Positions 7,668 to 16,859 of a stretch of DNA of 64,000 nt are shown here, piece after piece. The stretch is taken from contig NZ_UIDD01000008.1 in assembly GCF_900497695.1 (NCBI RefSeq), positions 431,267-495,266 of the forward strand. Direction: 5' to 3'. Position numbers and translations under genes: made by a program. The notes under the pieces are model-generated. The model made no database searches. It saw only the letters and a list, made by a program, of their open reading frames with translations, and was not told the DNA's origin. How positions within the stretch are numbered: position 1 is the first letter of the stretch; every line of letters starts with the position of its first letter. Source of the stretch: Pseudomonas wadenswilerensis (GTDB lineage: Bacteria > Pseudomonadota > Gammaproteobacteria > Pseudomonadales > Pseudomonadaceae).

Positions 7668-8995
7668 CGTGGCAACTCGATACGCGCCACCAGGCCGCCG
7701 CCCTGGCGGTTGCTCAGCAGCAGCTCACCCCCCTGTTCGCGAACCGCCGAGCGCGCCGACGACAGCCCCAGGCCAACACCACCGGTATCGCGGTTGCGCG
7801 AGGACTCCAGGCGAAAGAACGGCATGAACACCTGGTCCAGCGACGCTTCGGGAATTCCCGGGCCGCGGTCACTGATTTCGATAACGATGTTGTGGGCGCT
7901 GCTGCTCAACTGTACCTCAGGCTCGCGTGCATACTTCAGGGCATTCTCCAGCAGGTTGGTCACGGCGCGTTTCAATCCCAGGGGCCGACCGTTGAAGACC
8001 AGGTTGGCCGGTCCTTCGAAGGCTACATTGATCTGCTGATCGCGATAGTCGTCGACCAGGGTTTGCAGCAGTTCGGCAAGGTCGAACGGGGTGGTTTCCT
8101 CCAGCCGGGTTTCGTCACGGAAGAAGCCCAGTGCGGCGGTGATCATGCTCTGCATTTCATCGACGTCACGGAACAGCTTGCGTTGTTGCTCCGGGTCGTC
8201 GATGAACTCGCCGCGCAGGCGCATGCGCGTCAAGGGGGCGCGCAAATCGTGGGAAATGGCCGCGAGCATCTGCGTGCGCTCGGCCACAAAATGCTGGATC
8301 TGCGCCTGCATGGTGTTGAAGGCAGTGATCGCCTGGCGCCATTCATGCGGGCCTTCAAGGCCAATGGGCGGCGCACGAAAATCACTGCCAAAGCGCCGCG
8401 CCGCACGAGCGAAGCGCTGCAGCGGGCCAGCCAGCTGACGGGTGCCGACCCAGGCCACCAGCAGCGCGGCAACCAGCGCCAGCACGCCGATGATGGTAAA
8501 GCGCATGGCCGAACTCAGGCCCCAGCTGCGGTACGGCGGGGTGAAAGCCAGCCAGCTGCCGTCGTTGATCTGCATGACCAGTTTGTAATGGGCATCGGGG
8601 CTGTCCGCCGGCCAGTCGCTGGGCTGGAAGCCCTCCAGCTGTCGCGGGCTGTCGGCCAGCAGGCGCTGCAACGGCGGGGCTTCCTCCAGGGTAATCCGTG
8701 CCCCTGGCCCGGGCAGTTGCAGGTCGGCGCGCTGGCGGCTCCACTGCACCTCCAGCAACGGGTTGCTGGCTGCCCGTGCCAGCGTCGGGCGCAGCTCGGG
8801 CGGCGCGGCTTCGAGGGTACGGGTGGTCACGGCGATCTGTTCGAGCAGGCCGGTCTGGGTCAACGGCGGGCGCGCCCAGACCCCGGCCATCTGCACGAAC
8901 AGCACATTGAGCGCTACCGAGGTCAGCATCGCCGCGATGATGGTCAGGGCAATGCGCCGGCTGATGCTGTCGCGGCGCAGGTCGAGGCGGATCAC
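7664..8995 (-). CDS. EnvZ-like sensor histidine kinase
   Basis: A 443-aa membrane kinase. TM1 is at ~15-36 and a periplasmic domain spans ~40-165. TM2 at ~170-190 (FTIIGVLALVAALLVAWVG) is followed by a HAMP linker. The HisKA box is MLAAISHDLRAPLTRMRLRG and the HATPase domain has NLLENALKYA, DRGPGIP and GGVGLGLSSARS. It starts with GTG at 8995, overlapping the response regulator stop by 4 bp, so expression is coupled. The architecture is that of EnvZ-type kinases with an OmpR partner. The stimulus is unknown. Confidence 0.92.
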   Translation of the reverse strand: MIRLDLRRDSISRRIALTIIAAMLTSVALNVLFVQMAGVWARPPLTQTGLLEQIAVTTRTLEAAPPELRPTLARAASNPLLEVQWSRQRADLQLPGPGARITLEEAPPLQRLLADSPRQLEGFQPSDWPADSPDAHYKLVMQINDGSWLAFTPPYRSWGLSSAMRFTIIGVLALVAALLVAWVGTRQLAGPLQRFARAARRFGSDFRAPPIGLEGPHEWRQAITAFNTMQAQIQHFVAERTQMLAAISHDLRAPLTRMRLRGEFIDDPEQQRKLFRDVDEMQSMITAALGFFRDETRLEETTPFDLAELLQTLVDDYRDQQINVAFEGPANLVFNGRPLGLKRAVTNLLENALKYAREPEVQLSSSAHNIVIEISDRGPGIPEASLDQVFMPFFRLESSRNRDTGGVGLGLSSARSAVREQGGELLLSNRQGGGLVARIELPR

Positions 8996-9744
8996 GAGCG
9001 GCTGACCTTGGCGCTGAACAGGTAACCGCCATTGCGCACCGTGCGGATCAGCTCCGGGCGCTTGCTGTCGGGCTCGATCTTGCGCCGCAGGCGGCTGACC
9101 TGCACGTCGATGCTGCGGTCGAAGGCTTCGTGGCCCTGGCCGCGGGCCAGGTCAATCAGTTGCTCGCGGGTGAGGATGCGCTGCGGGTGTTCGAGGAACA
9201 CCAGCAGCAGGTCGAACTCACCGGCCGACAGCGGCACCATCACCCCTTCGGGGGTGCGCAGTTCGCGCCGGGTGACGTCCAGTTGCCAGTGGTCGAAGTG
9301 AATCAGCGGGCGGGTTTCTTCCTGGCTCGGCCGCAGCTGCTCACCGGCCCGGCGCTGTACCGCACGCAGGCGGGCGAGCAGTTCGCGGGCATCGAAGGGC
9401 TTGCCCAGGTAGTCGTCGGCGCCCAGCTCCAGGCCGACGATGCGGTCGCTGAGCTCGTCCATGGCGGTGAGCATGATGATCGGGATACCGGTGTTGGCCC
9501 GCAGCTTCTGGCACAGGCTCAGGCCGCCTTCGCCGGGCAGCATCAGGTCGAGGATGATGATGTCCGGGCGCTGCTGTTCGATGGCCGCCCACATGGCCTC
9601 GCCGTTGCCGGCCAGGTCGACTTCATAGCCGTGGCGGACAAAGAACTTCTTCAGCAGGGCACAAATTTCCATGTCGTCATCGACGATCAGCAGTCTGCTC
9701 ACGTTGTGGTCCACGGGCCGTGAAAAGTGCGTATCTAAAACCAT
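8992..9744 (-). CDS. OmpR-family response regulator
   Basis: A receiver domain (LLIVDDDMEICALLKKFF; phosphoacceptor Asp in IIILDLMLPGEGG; conserved Lys in GADDYLGKPFDARELL) is joined to a winged-helix DNA-binding domain (REQLIDLARG, FDRSIDVQVSRLRRKIE, RTVRNGGYLF). It is first in an operon with the kinase and a membrane protein. The start is uncertain: ATG 9744 gives 250 aa, while GTG 9702 places the start directly before SRLLIVDDD; neither has a strong ribosome site. A still longer reading to 9819 is unlikely. Confidence 0.92.
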   Translation of the reverse strand: MVLDTHFSRPVDHNVSRLLIVDDDMEICALLKKFFVRHGYEVDLAGNGEAMWAAIEQQRPDIIILDLMLPGEGGLSLCQKLRANTGIPIIMLTAMDELSDRIVGLELGADDYLGKPFDARELLARLRAVQRRAGEQLRPSQEETRPLIHFDHWQLDVTRRELRTPEGVMVPLSAGEFDLLLVFLEHPQRILTREQLIDLARGQGHEAFDRSIDVQVSRLRRKIEPDSKRPELIRTVRNGGYLFSAKVSRS

Positions 9745-9866
9745 TCTGCGCTGCTGGTCATTTATTTCAATCTCGCAACATTCCTGCAGCGCCGACACAA
9801 AGCGGACATCAGCCAGCAAAAGCCCTGGGGCACGCTATGGCCAGTTCACTCAAGGGAGTTTTCCAG

Positions 9867-10178
9867 ATGCCGGCCACACACCCGACCAACGGCTTCGACA
9901 GCAGCCAGTCGCTGACCCTCGACCTGCGTACCCAGGAACTCTGGCGCAATGCGCTGCTCAGTTACCAGGACTCGCGCCTGGGCTTGTCCAGCGACGGCAG
10001 GCACATGATCCTCAGCCACTATTTCGAGCGTTACAGCCCCACCAGCAACCAGTGGATGGAGTACAGCTACAAGATCCCCCTGGGCGAACTGGTGCACTGG
10101 ATCATGAGTCAGGGCGAGCTGCACGTGGACCGTTCCACCAGCACGCCAAGCCCGGCCAACGACGGCTTTGGAGGCTGA
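9867..10178 (+). CDS. Conserved hypothetical protein (about 103 aa)
   Basis: A soluble 103-aa protein without signal peptide or known motif. It contains aromatic-rich segments (NALLSYQDSRLGLSSDGRHM, YFERYSPTSNQWMEYSYKIP). ATG 9867 was chosen because GGGAG lies 8-10 nt upstream. It is divergent from the two-component operon and ends 2 bp before a DUF3313 lipoprotein gene, so the two form an operon. Function not recognised. Confidence 0.6.
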   Translation: MPATHPTNGFDSSQSLTLDLRTQELWRNALLSYQDSRLGLSSDGRHMILSHYFERYSPTSNQWMEYSYKIPLGELVHWIMSQGELHVDRSTSTPSPANDGFGG

Positions 10179-10180
10179 GC

Positions 10181-10888
10181 ATGCGCAAGCAATTGATCGT
10201 ACCGCTTTTGAGTGCCTCGCTGCTGCTGGCCGGTTGCAGCCAGAACAAGGTCAACCCCAAGGAGTACTCGGGCTTTCTGCGCAATTATGACCAGTTGAGC
10301 GAACACAAGACCGCCTCCGGCGACACCGTGCTGCGCTGGGTCAGCCCCAAGCTGCGCATGGAACGCTACAGCCAGGTGTACATCGCCCCCAGCCAGTTCT
10401 ACCCGATGCCCAAGGCCAGCACGCGAATCCCCGAGACCACCCTCAAAGCGGTGACCACCTATTACGATACGGCCCTCAAGCGTGAACTGGGCAAGGTCCT
10501 CAACCTGGTCGAACAGCCCGGCCCGCACACCTTGATCGTGCGCCCGGCGATCACCTCGGTGGGCGCCCATACCCAGGCGCTGCACTTCTATGAATACCTG
10601 CCGGTGACCTTGGTGGCCGCCGGGGTCAGCAGTGCCGTCGGGATCCGCGACCTCGACAGCGTGATCGCCACCGAGGCGGCGTTCCTCGATGGCGGCAGCC
10701 GCGCGGTGGTCGCCGAGGTGGTGCGCAAGGGTACCGGCCTGCCGCTGGAGAACGACAATCAGGTGATGAGCGCCGACAACCTCAAGGTGGTGCTCGATGC
10801 CTGGGCGCGGGACTGGCGCGTGGCCGCCGAGACGCTCCAGGAGCAAAAACGCAGCGCCGTCACAGGGCAAAAAACCACGGCACCATGA
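10181..10888 (+). CDS. DUF3313 family lipoprotein
   Basis: A 235-aa lipoprotein with lipobox LLLAGC (Cys about residue 19) following MRKQLIVPLLSASLLLAG. The body begins KEYSGFLRNYDQL and continues through a Tyr-rich IAPSQFYPMP region and a mixed alpha/beta domain, matching the DUF3313 pattern. It is probably anchored in the outer membrane facing the periplasm; the function of the family is unknown. GGAGG precedes the ATG. Its last 29 bp overlap the 3-prime end of the convergent SLC13 permease gene. Confidence 0.82.
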   Translation: MRKQLIVPLLSASLLLAGCSQNKVNPKEYSGFLRNYDQLSEHKTASGDTVLRWVSPKLRMERYSQVYIAPSQFYPMPKASTRIPETTLKAVTTYYDTALKRELGKVLNLVEQPGPHTLIVRPAITSVGAHTQALHFYEYLPVTLVAAGVSSAVGIRDLDSVIATEAAFLDGGSRAVVAEVVRKGTGLPLENDNQVMSADNLKVVLDAWARDWRVAAETLQEQKRSAVTGQKTTAP

Positions 10889-12689
10889 CCACGCTGACCA
10901 CCATTACCAGCAGGGTGAACGGCACCCCGACCTTGACGAAATCGCCGAAGCGATACTGGCCGGGGCCGAGTACCAGGGTGTTGACCGGCGACGACACCGG
11001 GGTCATGAACGCCGCCGAAGCCGCCAGGGCGACGATCATCGCAAAGGGGTAGGGCGAGGCACCCAGCTGCTCGGCGGTGGTCACTGCCACCGGCGCCATC
11101 AGCACCGCGGTGGCCGTGTTGGAAATGAACAGGCCGATGATCGCGGTGATCGCGAACAGGCTGGCGAGAATCACATAGGGCCCGGCACTGCCAAGCATCT
11201 GCACCAGGCCGTGCACGGCCAGGGCGATGCCGCCGGTTTTCTGCAGGGCCAGGGCGAAGGGCAGCATGCCGACAATCAGCACCAGGCTTTGCCAGTGGAT
11301 GGCCCGGTAGGCGCTGTTCATGTCGATGCAGCGCCCGGCGCCCATCAGCAGGCAGCCGATCAGCGCGGCAATCACGTTGGGTACCACGCCGCTGACCATC
11401 AAGCCGACCATCACCGCCAGGCTGATCAGCGCGTAGGGCGCGCGATTGCCCGCTGGGGCGACATTGTCGATTTCTGCCGGCAGGCTCAATACCAGGAAGT
11501 CCCGTGGCTGGGTCTGCAACTGGCGAATGGCTTTCCAGGTGCCGATCACCAGCAAGGTGTCGCCGAGCTTGAGTTTTTCTTCCACCAATTGCTCTTCGAT
11601 GGCGTTCTGGTCGCGGCGCAGGCCGACCACGTTGAGACCCCAGCGGCTGCGGAAGGTCAGCTCCAGCAGGGTCTTGCCGATCAGCTGCGAGCCAGGCGGC
11701 ACCGCCACTTCGGCCATGCCCACTTCCTGTGACTGGTCGATGAAGTAGGCGGCCTTGAAGTGCAATGGCTCCAGCTGCATGTTCTGGCACAGGCTGCGCA
11801 GGTCGTCCTTGGGCGCGAACAGGTCAAGCAGCAGCACATCGCCTTCGTGCACCGTCGTGCTCGAATCGGGGCTGAGTACGCGGGTGGTGAACTTGTGCTG
11901 GCGCTCGATGCCGACCACGCTGGCGCCGTGTTCGGTGCGCAGTTTCAGCTCGCTGAGGCTATGGCCGATCAACGGCGAGCCCGGGCGGGCGCGCAGGCGC
12001 CGTTCGCGGCCGGCGAGCTTGTAGTCGATGATCAGGTCGAGCAGGGTACGCCGGGTTTGCGCGCTGCCGTCCTTGCGCACCTCGCCGCCGAGCCAGTGGC
12101 GGGTCAGCAGCATGTAGCCTACGCCAAGCAACAGCACCACCAGGCCGAACGGGGTAAAGCTGAAGAAGCTGAAACCGCTTTCGCCATGACGCACCAGCTC
12201 GCTGTGCACCACCACGTTGGGCGGCGTTGCCACCAGGCTGAGCATGCCGCTGATCAGCCCGGCGAAGGCCAGCGGCATCATCAGGCGGCTGGGCGAGACC
12301 TTCATCCGTGCGGCAATGCTCAGCACCACCGGAATGAAGATCGCCACCACCCCGGTGGAACTCATCACCGAACCCAGCCCGGCCACGCAGACCATCAGCA
12401 ACACGATCAGCCGCGCTTCACTGTTGCCGGCGCGGTCGGCCATCCACTCGCCAATCCGGTAGGCGATGCCGGTGCGCACCAGGCCTTCGCCGATCACGAA
12501 CAGGGCGGCGATCAGCACCACGTTGGGGTCGCTGAAACCGGCCAGGGCTTCCTGCACACTGATGATGCCCAGCAGCGGCAGGGCGACGATCACCAGCAGG
12601 GCGACCACGTCCATGCGTGGCCGGTTGGCGATGAACAGGGCCACGGCGGTGAACAGCAGACCGAGTACCCAGAGCAGTTCGTGATTCAT
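10860..12689 (-). CDS. SLC13/DASS-type permease with two RCK_C domains
   Basis: A 609-aa transporter. N-terminal membrane segments occupy residues ~1-200 (SDPNVVLIAALFVIGEGL, STGVVAIFIPVVLSIAAR, TPPNVVVHSEL). Two TrkA-C/RCK_C domains follow (~220-300 and ~320-400; LLVIGTWKAIRQL). A second membrane block lies at ~420-609 with SNTATAVLMAPVAV and TPVSSPVNTLVLGPGQYRFG. This inserted-RCK architecture is common in bacterial putative anion or dicarboxylate/sulfate permeases. The RCK domains suggest control by a small ligand. Substrate unknown. Confidence 0.88.
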   Translation of the reverse strand: MNHELLWVLGLLFTAVALFIANRPRMDVVALLVIVALPLLGIISVQEALAGFSDPNVVLIAALFVIGEGLVRTGIAYRIGEWMADRAGNSEARLIVLLMVCVAGLGSVMSSTGVVAIFIPVVLSIAARMKVSPSRLMMPLAFAGLISGMLSLVATPPNVVVHSELVRHGESGFSFFSFTPFGLVVLLLGVGYMLLTRHWLGGEVRKDGSAQTRRTLLDLIIDYKLAGRERRLRARPGSPLIGHSLSELKLRTEHGASVVGIERQHKFTTRVLSPDSSTTVHEGDVLLLDLFAPKDDLRSLCQNMQLEPLHFKAAYFIDQSQEVGMAEVAVPPGSQLIGKTLLELTFRSRWGLNVVGLRRDQNAIEEQLVEEKLKLGDTLLVIGTWKAIRQLQTQPRDFLVLSLPAEIDNVAPAGNRAPYALISLAVMVGLMVSGVVPNVIAALIGCLLMGAGRCIDMNSAYRAIHWQSLVLIVGMLPFALALQKTGGIALAVHGLVQMLGSAGPYVILASLFAITAIIGLFISNTATAVLMAPVAVTTAEQLGASPYPFAMIVALAASAAFMTPVSSPVNTLVLGPGQYRFGDFVKVGVPFTLLVMVVSVVMVPWFFAL

Positions 12690-12827
12690 GCAGTCATCCT
12701 GATCGGTGAAGACTGCAAGTCTGGCAGAAATTCGTCGCGCGTTTGTTGATGTGCTGCAGCGGGTGCGGCATCAGTGCTGATCGGTGGTAGAGTTGCCGCC
12801 GTTTTTGATCAATCAAGGAAGAATGTT

Positions 12828-13223
12828 TTGGACCCGAACACCAGCAACTGGAAGGGCACCGCCCTGGCATTCGGTTTGATCGGCTGCATCACGCTGATCG
12901 GCTACATCATCGACTACACCTCGAAGATCAATGTCTTTCTGATCTGGGATTTCAAGGCCTACTCCTACATCGCCATCTGCTTCAGCCTGGTGGCCCTGGC
13001 GTTGCTGGGCACGTTCCTGCTCAATCACCACAACATCGACACCAATGTATTCGGCGGCCTGCTGGTGTTGGTGATAGCGGGTATCTCGCAGATGATCTTC
13101 GGCGTCGAGCCCTCGGTGATCCTGTGCCTGGCCGGGCTGTACCTGGCCGGCGCTATCGGCCTGGCCATCGGCTTTGGCAACAAGCGCGCGATGGACGCTG
13201 CAGAGGCCGACGAGGAGCTGTAG
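12828..13223 (+). CDS. Four-helix inner-membrane protein
   Basis: A 131-aa protein with hydrophobic helices at ~8-28 (ALAFGLIGCITLIGYII), ~40-64, ~72-90 and ~92-115. The TTG start at 12828 is preferred because AAGGAAGA lies 5 nt upstream; an in-frame GTG at 12774 lacks a ribosome site. The C-terminus is acidic (AAEADEEL). It converges with the RDD gene, leaving a 1-bp gap. No family recognised. Confidence 0.62.
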   Translation: MDPNTSNWKGTALAFGLIGCITLIGYIIDYTSKINVFLIWDFKAYSYIAICFSLVALALLGTFLLNHHNIDTNVFGGLLVLVIAGISQMIFGVEPSVILCLAGLYLAGAIGLAIGFGNKRAMDAAEADEEL

Positions 13224-13224
13224 C

Positions 13225-13644
13225 TCAGGCCTCGTTCAATTGCTGGCGCAGCACCTTGAGGTCGCGGCTGTCGATCACATAGGTGCGCGCCAGCCAGTCG
13301 CCGGGCCGCTGGCAATGGCGCGACTCGGCGCACAGCCAGATGACGATCAGGCCAAAGGCGGCCTCGAACGGCCGGGAGATGCCGCGCACCAGCGCCTGCA
13401 GCAGGCACGGCGGCTGGCCGGCGCGGTTGATCACGGTGAGCCGGAACACCACCTTGCCCGGTGTTTGCCCGCGCATCAGGTACTCGAACAGCGGGAAGTA
13501 CAGTAACTGCATCAGCAGCATGCCGTCTTCGCCGCGGCCATAGCCCACCACGGCCAGCGCGAACCAGGCGCCGAGGGCGAGCAGGGTATCGAGCAGCCAG
13601 GCGCCGATGCGGCGGATGATCAGGGTGGTGCGGGAGACGTGCAT
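13225..13644 (-). CDS. RDD family membrane protein
   Basis: A 139-aa protein of the RDD family, named for Arg-Asp-Asp residues in its first helices; RRIGAWLLDTLLALGAW carries the R and D. GQTPGKVVFRLTVINRAGQ is the characteristic loop before the last helices. Three membrane segments are expected. The start at ATG 13644 places the family motif 10 residues in; a longer reading to 13686 would add a non-conserved stretch. Some RDD proteins move Na+ or compatible solutes, but most are uncharacterised. Confidence 0.82.
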   Translation of the reverse strand: MHVSRTTLIIRRIGAWLLDTLLALGAWFALAVVGYGRGEDGMLLMQLLYFPLFEYLMRGQTPGKVVFRLTVINRAGQPPCLLQALVRGISRPFEAAFGLIVIWLCAESRHCQRPGDWLARTYVIDSRDLKVLRQQLNEA

Positions 13645-13711
13645 GGTGGTTGCGCTGATCCTTGCGAGGTGGGGCGATGGTCGCATTCTTGCCGCTGTAA
13701 AGCACGGTCTG

Positions 13712-13800
13712 GATTGGCAAGGCCAGCTCCCACGGGATCTATGTATGCCAACCCATTGTGGGAGCCGGCGTTGCCGGCGATGGGCTGCAGAGCAGCCCCT
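13712..13800. repeat. REP pair
   Basis: A TTGGCAAGGCCAGCTCCCAC core faces GTGGGAGCCGGCGTTGCCGGCGATGG about 20 bp away, upstream of the SQR-like gene. The second core is of the GCCGGCG subtype. Confidence 0.85.
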
Positions 13801-13914
13801 GATGCGCTCACACTTCTTGGGCCAACGGATTAATACTTATAGCCAAGGAGTATTTGCTTATTGTCGCCAGTGCTTGAACCATGGGCATTGGCTCCACAGC
13901 AAGGATGCGACTCA

Positions 13915-15105
13915 ATGGCCAGGCATATTGTCATTGTGGGCGGCGGCGTCGGCGGTACGATGCTGGCCAATCAACTGGTGAGCAAACTCTACCCGGAAGT
14001 GCTCCGCGAGCAGGTGCGCATTACCCTGCTGTCCAATTCCCCCGATCACTACTACAAACCCGCGTTCATGTACGTGGCCTTCAATCAGTTCTTCCAGGAA
14101 GAGCTGAAGCGCCCGCAGCGGTCATTGCTGCGCCCGGAAATCGACTTCCAGGTGCAGGAAGTCACCCGCTTCGACTTTACCGGACAGGCCCTGCACACCC
14201 GCTCGGGCCGGTGCTACGGCTATGACTTCCTGGTAATCGCCACCGGCTGCGTGCCTGCCCCCGAGCGCATCGAGGGCCTGCAACAGGCGGGCGATCACTT
14301 CTACCAGTACGAAGCGGCGCGGCAACTGGCACGGCGCCTGGCGAGCATCGACAAGGGGCGGATCTTCATCACCGTGTCCTTTCCGCAAACCCCCAACGTG
14401 CCGCACCAGTGCGGCATCGCCCCGGTGGAAACCACCCTGATGCTCGATGACTACCTGCGCCAGCGCGGGGTGCGCGACAAGGTCGAGATCATCTACACCT
14501 ACCCGACCACCGCTCAGCTGTTGCGCAACTGCTTGTTCCTGCAGCGGCCCACCGGCGAGATCCTGCCGAGCATCTTCGAGCAAAAGAACATCCGCTTTCA
14601 GCGCGGCTTCACCCTGAGCAAGGTCGACCCCGAGCAACGCATCGCCTACTCCGAAGAAGGCGACGCGCAGCCGTTCGACATTCTCATGGCCACACCGCCG
14701 ATCCGTGCGGTGGACGCCGTGCTGCAAAGCGGGGCCTCCCGCGCGCCGAACAACGAAGGCTGGCTGCCGACCAACCACGAAACCCTGCAGGTTTACGGCC
14801 TGGAAGGCGTCTACGTGATCGGCGACACCGTCGACCTGCCGATCAGCAAGGCCGGCGGTGCCTGCCACAACCAGGCACCGGTGATCGCCAACAATATCGC
14901 CGGCGAAATCCGCCTGGGCAGCACCTGCGCGGTGTACGACGGCAAGGTCCAGGCTGCGGCGCAGATGGGCCTGGGGGCGGGCATGCCGCTGTGCTACGAC
15001 TACCGTCACGACGTCTTGCCGACGCCGCCGACCAAGCTGGGCAGCCTGCTGCGCAATGGTTTCAACCGCGGCCTGTATTGGGCCGTGGCCCGTGGAATGC
15101 TTTGA
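13915..15105 (+). CDS. Sulfide:quinone oxidoreductase-like FAD flavoprotein
   Basis: A 396-aa disulfide-type flavoprotein: N-terminal FAD Rossmann motif IVIVGGGVGGTMLANQL and C-terminal FAD motif YVIGDTVDLPISKAGG. Three cysteines at positions expected for SQR are present (C112 in ATGCVPAP, C166 in PHQCGIAPVE, C317 in GGACHNQAP). Sulfide oxidation with electrons to quinone is thus possible. A DUF1641 gene follows 26 bp downstream, an association common for SQR-like proteins. ATG 13915 starts directly at the FAD motif; a longer reading adds 18 unconserved residues. Confidence 0.82.
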   Translation: MARHIVIVGGGVGGTMLANQLVSKLYPEVLREQVRITLLSNSPDHYYKPAFMYVAFNQFFQEELKRPQRSLLRPEIDFQVQEVTRFDFTGQALHTRSGRCYGYDFLVIATGCVPAPERIEGLQQAGDHFYQYEAARQLARRLASIDKGRIFITVSFPQTPNVPHQCGIAPVETTLMLDDYLRQRGVRDKVEIIYTYPTTAQLLRNCLFLQRPTGEILPSIFEQKNIRFQRGFTLSKVDPEQRIAYSEEGDAQPFDILMATPPIRAVDAVLQSGASRAPNNEGWLPTNHETLQVYGLEGVYVIGDTVDLPISKAGGACHNQAPVIANNIAGEIRLGSTCAVYDGKVQAAAQMGLGAGMPLCYDYRHDVLPTPPTKLGSLLRNGFNRGLYWAVARGML

Positions 15106-15131
15106 CCCGACGACGGGAGGAGCCGATTGTC

Positions 15132-15494
15132 ATGGATGCCACCGATTTACCCGCGGTTTTGAACGCCAACCCGGGGCTGGACGCCCTGTTGCGCAAACTG
15201 CAACCGCTGCTCGACAGCGGCCGGATGGACAACGTGGTCGATCTGCTGTCGCTGAGCGCCGACCTCGTTGATCTGCTCGATGCGGCCATGGTCGAGAAAC
15301 TCTCGGGGCTGTTCGAGGAGGCCACGGCCCTGAGCTGGAACCTGGGCAATGCCATGCGCATGGCCTCGGCGCAAACCCGCAATGAACCCACTCCCAGCCT
15401 GTATGGCCTGCTGTTGCTGCTACGAGACCCGCAAACCCGTCGAGGGCTTGCCCTGGTACTCAGAATATTGAATGTCATTGGACGACAGGATTGA
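15132..15494 (+). CDS. DUF1641 domain protein
   Basis: A 120-aa soluble helical protein (LDALLRKLQPLLDSGRMDNV, LLLLRDPQTRRGLALVLRIL), the DUF1641 pattern. DUF1641 genes typically accompany SQR-like flavoproteins or formate-dehydrogenase-like genes, and this one directly follows the SQR-like gene. GGGAGGAG precedes the ATG by about 9 nt. A partner or assembly role in sulfur/quinone chemistry is inferred from the pairing only. Confidence 0.78.
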   Translation: MDATDLPAVLNANPGLDALLRKLQPLLDSGRMDNVVDLLSLSADLVDLLDAAMVEKLSGLFEEATALSWNLGNAMRMASAQTRNEPTPSLYGLLLLLRDPQTRRGLALVLRILNVIGRQD

Positions 15495-15520
15495 TCGCAC
15501 GGAGCTAGAGGACCACCGTC

Positions 15521-16345
15521 ATGCTCGAACAGCGTAAACGCTCCACCGCACCCGGCGCCAATAGCGCCTGGGACCCGAAAAGCTACCTGCAATTTGCCCG
15601 CTTGCGCGAGCGCCCGGTGCTGGAACTGCTCGACCGCCTGCACCTCGATTCGCCCCAGTGCATCTACGACCTGGGCTGCGGTACCGGCATCGCGACGCGT
15701 CTGCTGGCCGAGCGCTGGCCACGGGCCGAGCTGTTCGGCGTCGACAGTTCGGTAGAGATGCTCCAGGAGGCGTTGGCCCTGCCGATCAGCGTCAACTGGC
15801 TGCATGTCGATGTCAGCCAGTGGCAGGCGCAAAAACCGGCCAACCTGCTGTTCGCCGCCGCAGTGCTGCACTTTATCGAGGACCACCAAAGCCTGTTGCC
15901 GCGCCTGCTCGGGCAGTTGCAGGAGGGCGGCTGCCTGGCCGTGCACATGCCCAACTGGCGCGATGCGCCCTGGTATCAGTTGATGCTCCGGGCCCTCGGC
16001 GAGCCCGGGCCCAGCGGCCGGCCATTGGCGACCCTGGAATTGCGCAAGTTCATGGCCTCGCGCAATGTGCTGTCGCTGGACGGTTACTACCGCCTGCTGG
16101 CGCCGCTGACCCGTGAGCTGGATATCTGGGAAACCGAGCACCTGCAGGTGGTCGAGGGCAACTCGCCGATCTTCGACTGGGTCAAGGTCTCGGCCCTGCG
16201 CCCGGTGCTCATTGCCCTGGATGATGCCGAGCGTGAAGCCTTTCTCGGCAAGTACCTGAAGCTGCTGCACGCGCACTACCTGCAGGAGGACGACGGGCGC
16301 ACGCTGTTTCCGTTCAAGCGTACCTTCATCATTGCCACGCGGTGA
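15521..16345 (+). CDS. tam: Trans-aconitate 2-methyltransferase-like SAM methyltransferase
   Basis: A 274-aa class I methyltransferase closely following the Tam layout: WDPKSYLQFARLRERPVLEL, motif I VYDLGCGTG-like (IYDLGCGTGIATRLLAERWP), GVDSSVEML, and a C-terminal EDDGRTLFPFKRTFIIATR end matching the E. coli Tam C-terminus. Tam methylates trans-aconitate, a by-product of cis-aconitate isomerisation that inhibits aconitase. It starts 26 bp after the DUF1641 gene, so it may share the SQR-like transcript. The exact substrate is inferred from family resemblance. Confidence 0.78.
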   Translation: MLEQRKRSTAPGANSAWDPKSYLQFARLRERPVLELLDRLHLDSPQCIYDLGCGTGIATRLLAERWPRAELFGVDSSVEMLQEALALPISVNWLHVDVSQWQAQKPANLLFAAAVLHFIEDHQSLLPRLLGQLQEGGCLAVHMPNWRDAPWYQLMLRALGEPGPSGRPLATLELRKFMASRNVLSLDGYYRLLAPLTRELDIWETEHLQVVEGNSPIFDWVKVSALRPVLIALDDAEREAFLGKYLKLLHAHYLQEDDGRTLFPFKRTFIIATR

Positions 16346-16502
16346 ATGCGTGCCGATTCAGCGACGGGCAATGTCGTAGGACAGCAGCACGACATCCTGG
16401 GTCAGGTCCATCGGCAGTGAAACGATGAAGTCTGCCTCCGGGTTGTCTCTTTGATGCCCGGGCAATGCTACAGTCACGTCTTTTTTCTGACGAGGAAGAG
16501 TC

Positions 16503-16853
16503 ATGCGGGTAGTAATGGCGATGGTCGCTGTAGCGTTGTTGGCCGGGTGTGCGTCTTCGGCCATGGAGGCGGCGCGCAGCCAGGCGCCGACCAAGGCGTT
16601 TACTTCGAGCAAGTCGGCGGATGTGGTTGCCCAGTGCATCCAGTTCGGCTGGCAGGATGAAGCAGTGTTCGGCGTCGATGCCAGCGGCTACCTTGAGCCT
16701 GCCAAACAAGGCGGCTTCACCGTCTACACCCGCGAGGCGGAGTCCTTTGCCGACATCAAGTCCCAGGGCGCCAGCACCGCAGTGAGCTACTACGCGAAGC
16801 ACAACGACAACGTCGCCCTGCGGCGCATGGCGGCCCTGGCCACCTGCCTGTAA
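16503..16853 (+). CDS. Small conserved lipoprotein
   Basis: A 116-aa protein with a lipobox (ALLAGC, Cys16) after a short hydrophobic leader. The body (TKAFTSSKSADVVAQCIQFG, YYAKHNDNVALRRMAALATC) has two further Cys that may form a disulfide. Similar ~110-120-aa lipoproteins with two body cysteines are widespread in Pseudomonas without known role. It ends 6 bp from the convergent DUF1275 gene. Confidence 0.7.
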   Translation: MRVVMAMVAVALLAGCASSAMEAARSQAPTKAFTSSKSADVVAQCIQFGWQDEAVFGVDASGYLEPAKQGGFTVYTREAESFADIKSQGASTAVSYYAKHNDNVALRRMAALATCL

Positions 16854-16859
16854 ATTTGC

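Noticed and set aside
12774..12827. Longer start (GTG) of the four-helix membrane protein
   Set aside because: No ribosome binding site; TTG 12828 has AAGGAAGA in front.
16358..16504. Short minus-strand frame ending DLTQDVVLLSYDIARR before the small lipoprotein gene
   Set aside because: The C-terminal stretch looks protein-like, but no start with a ribosome site was found and it is too short to support.
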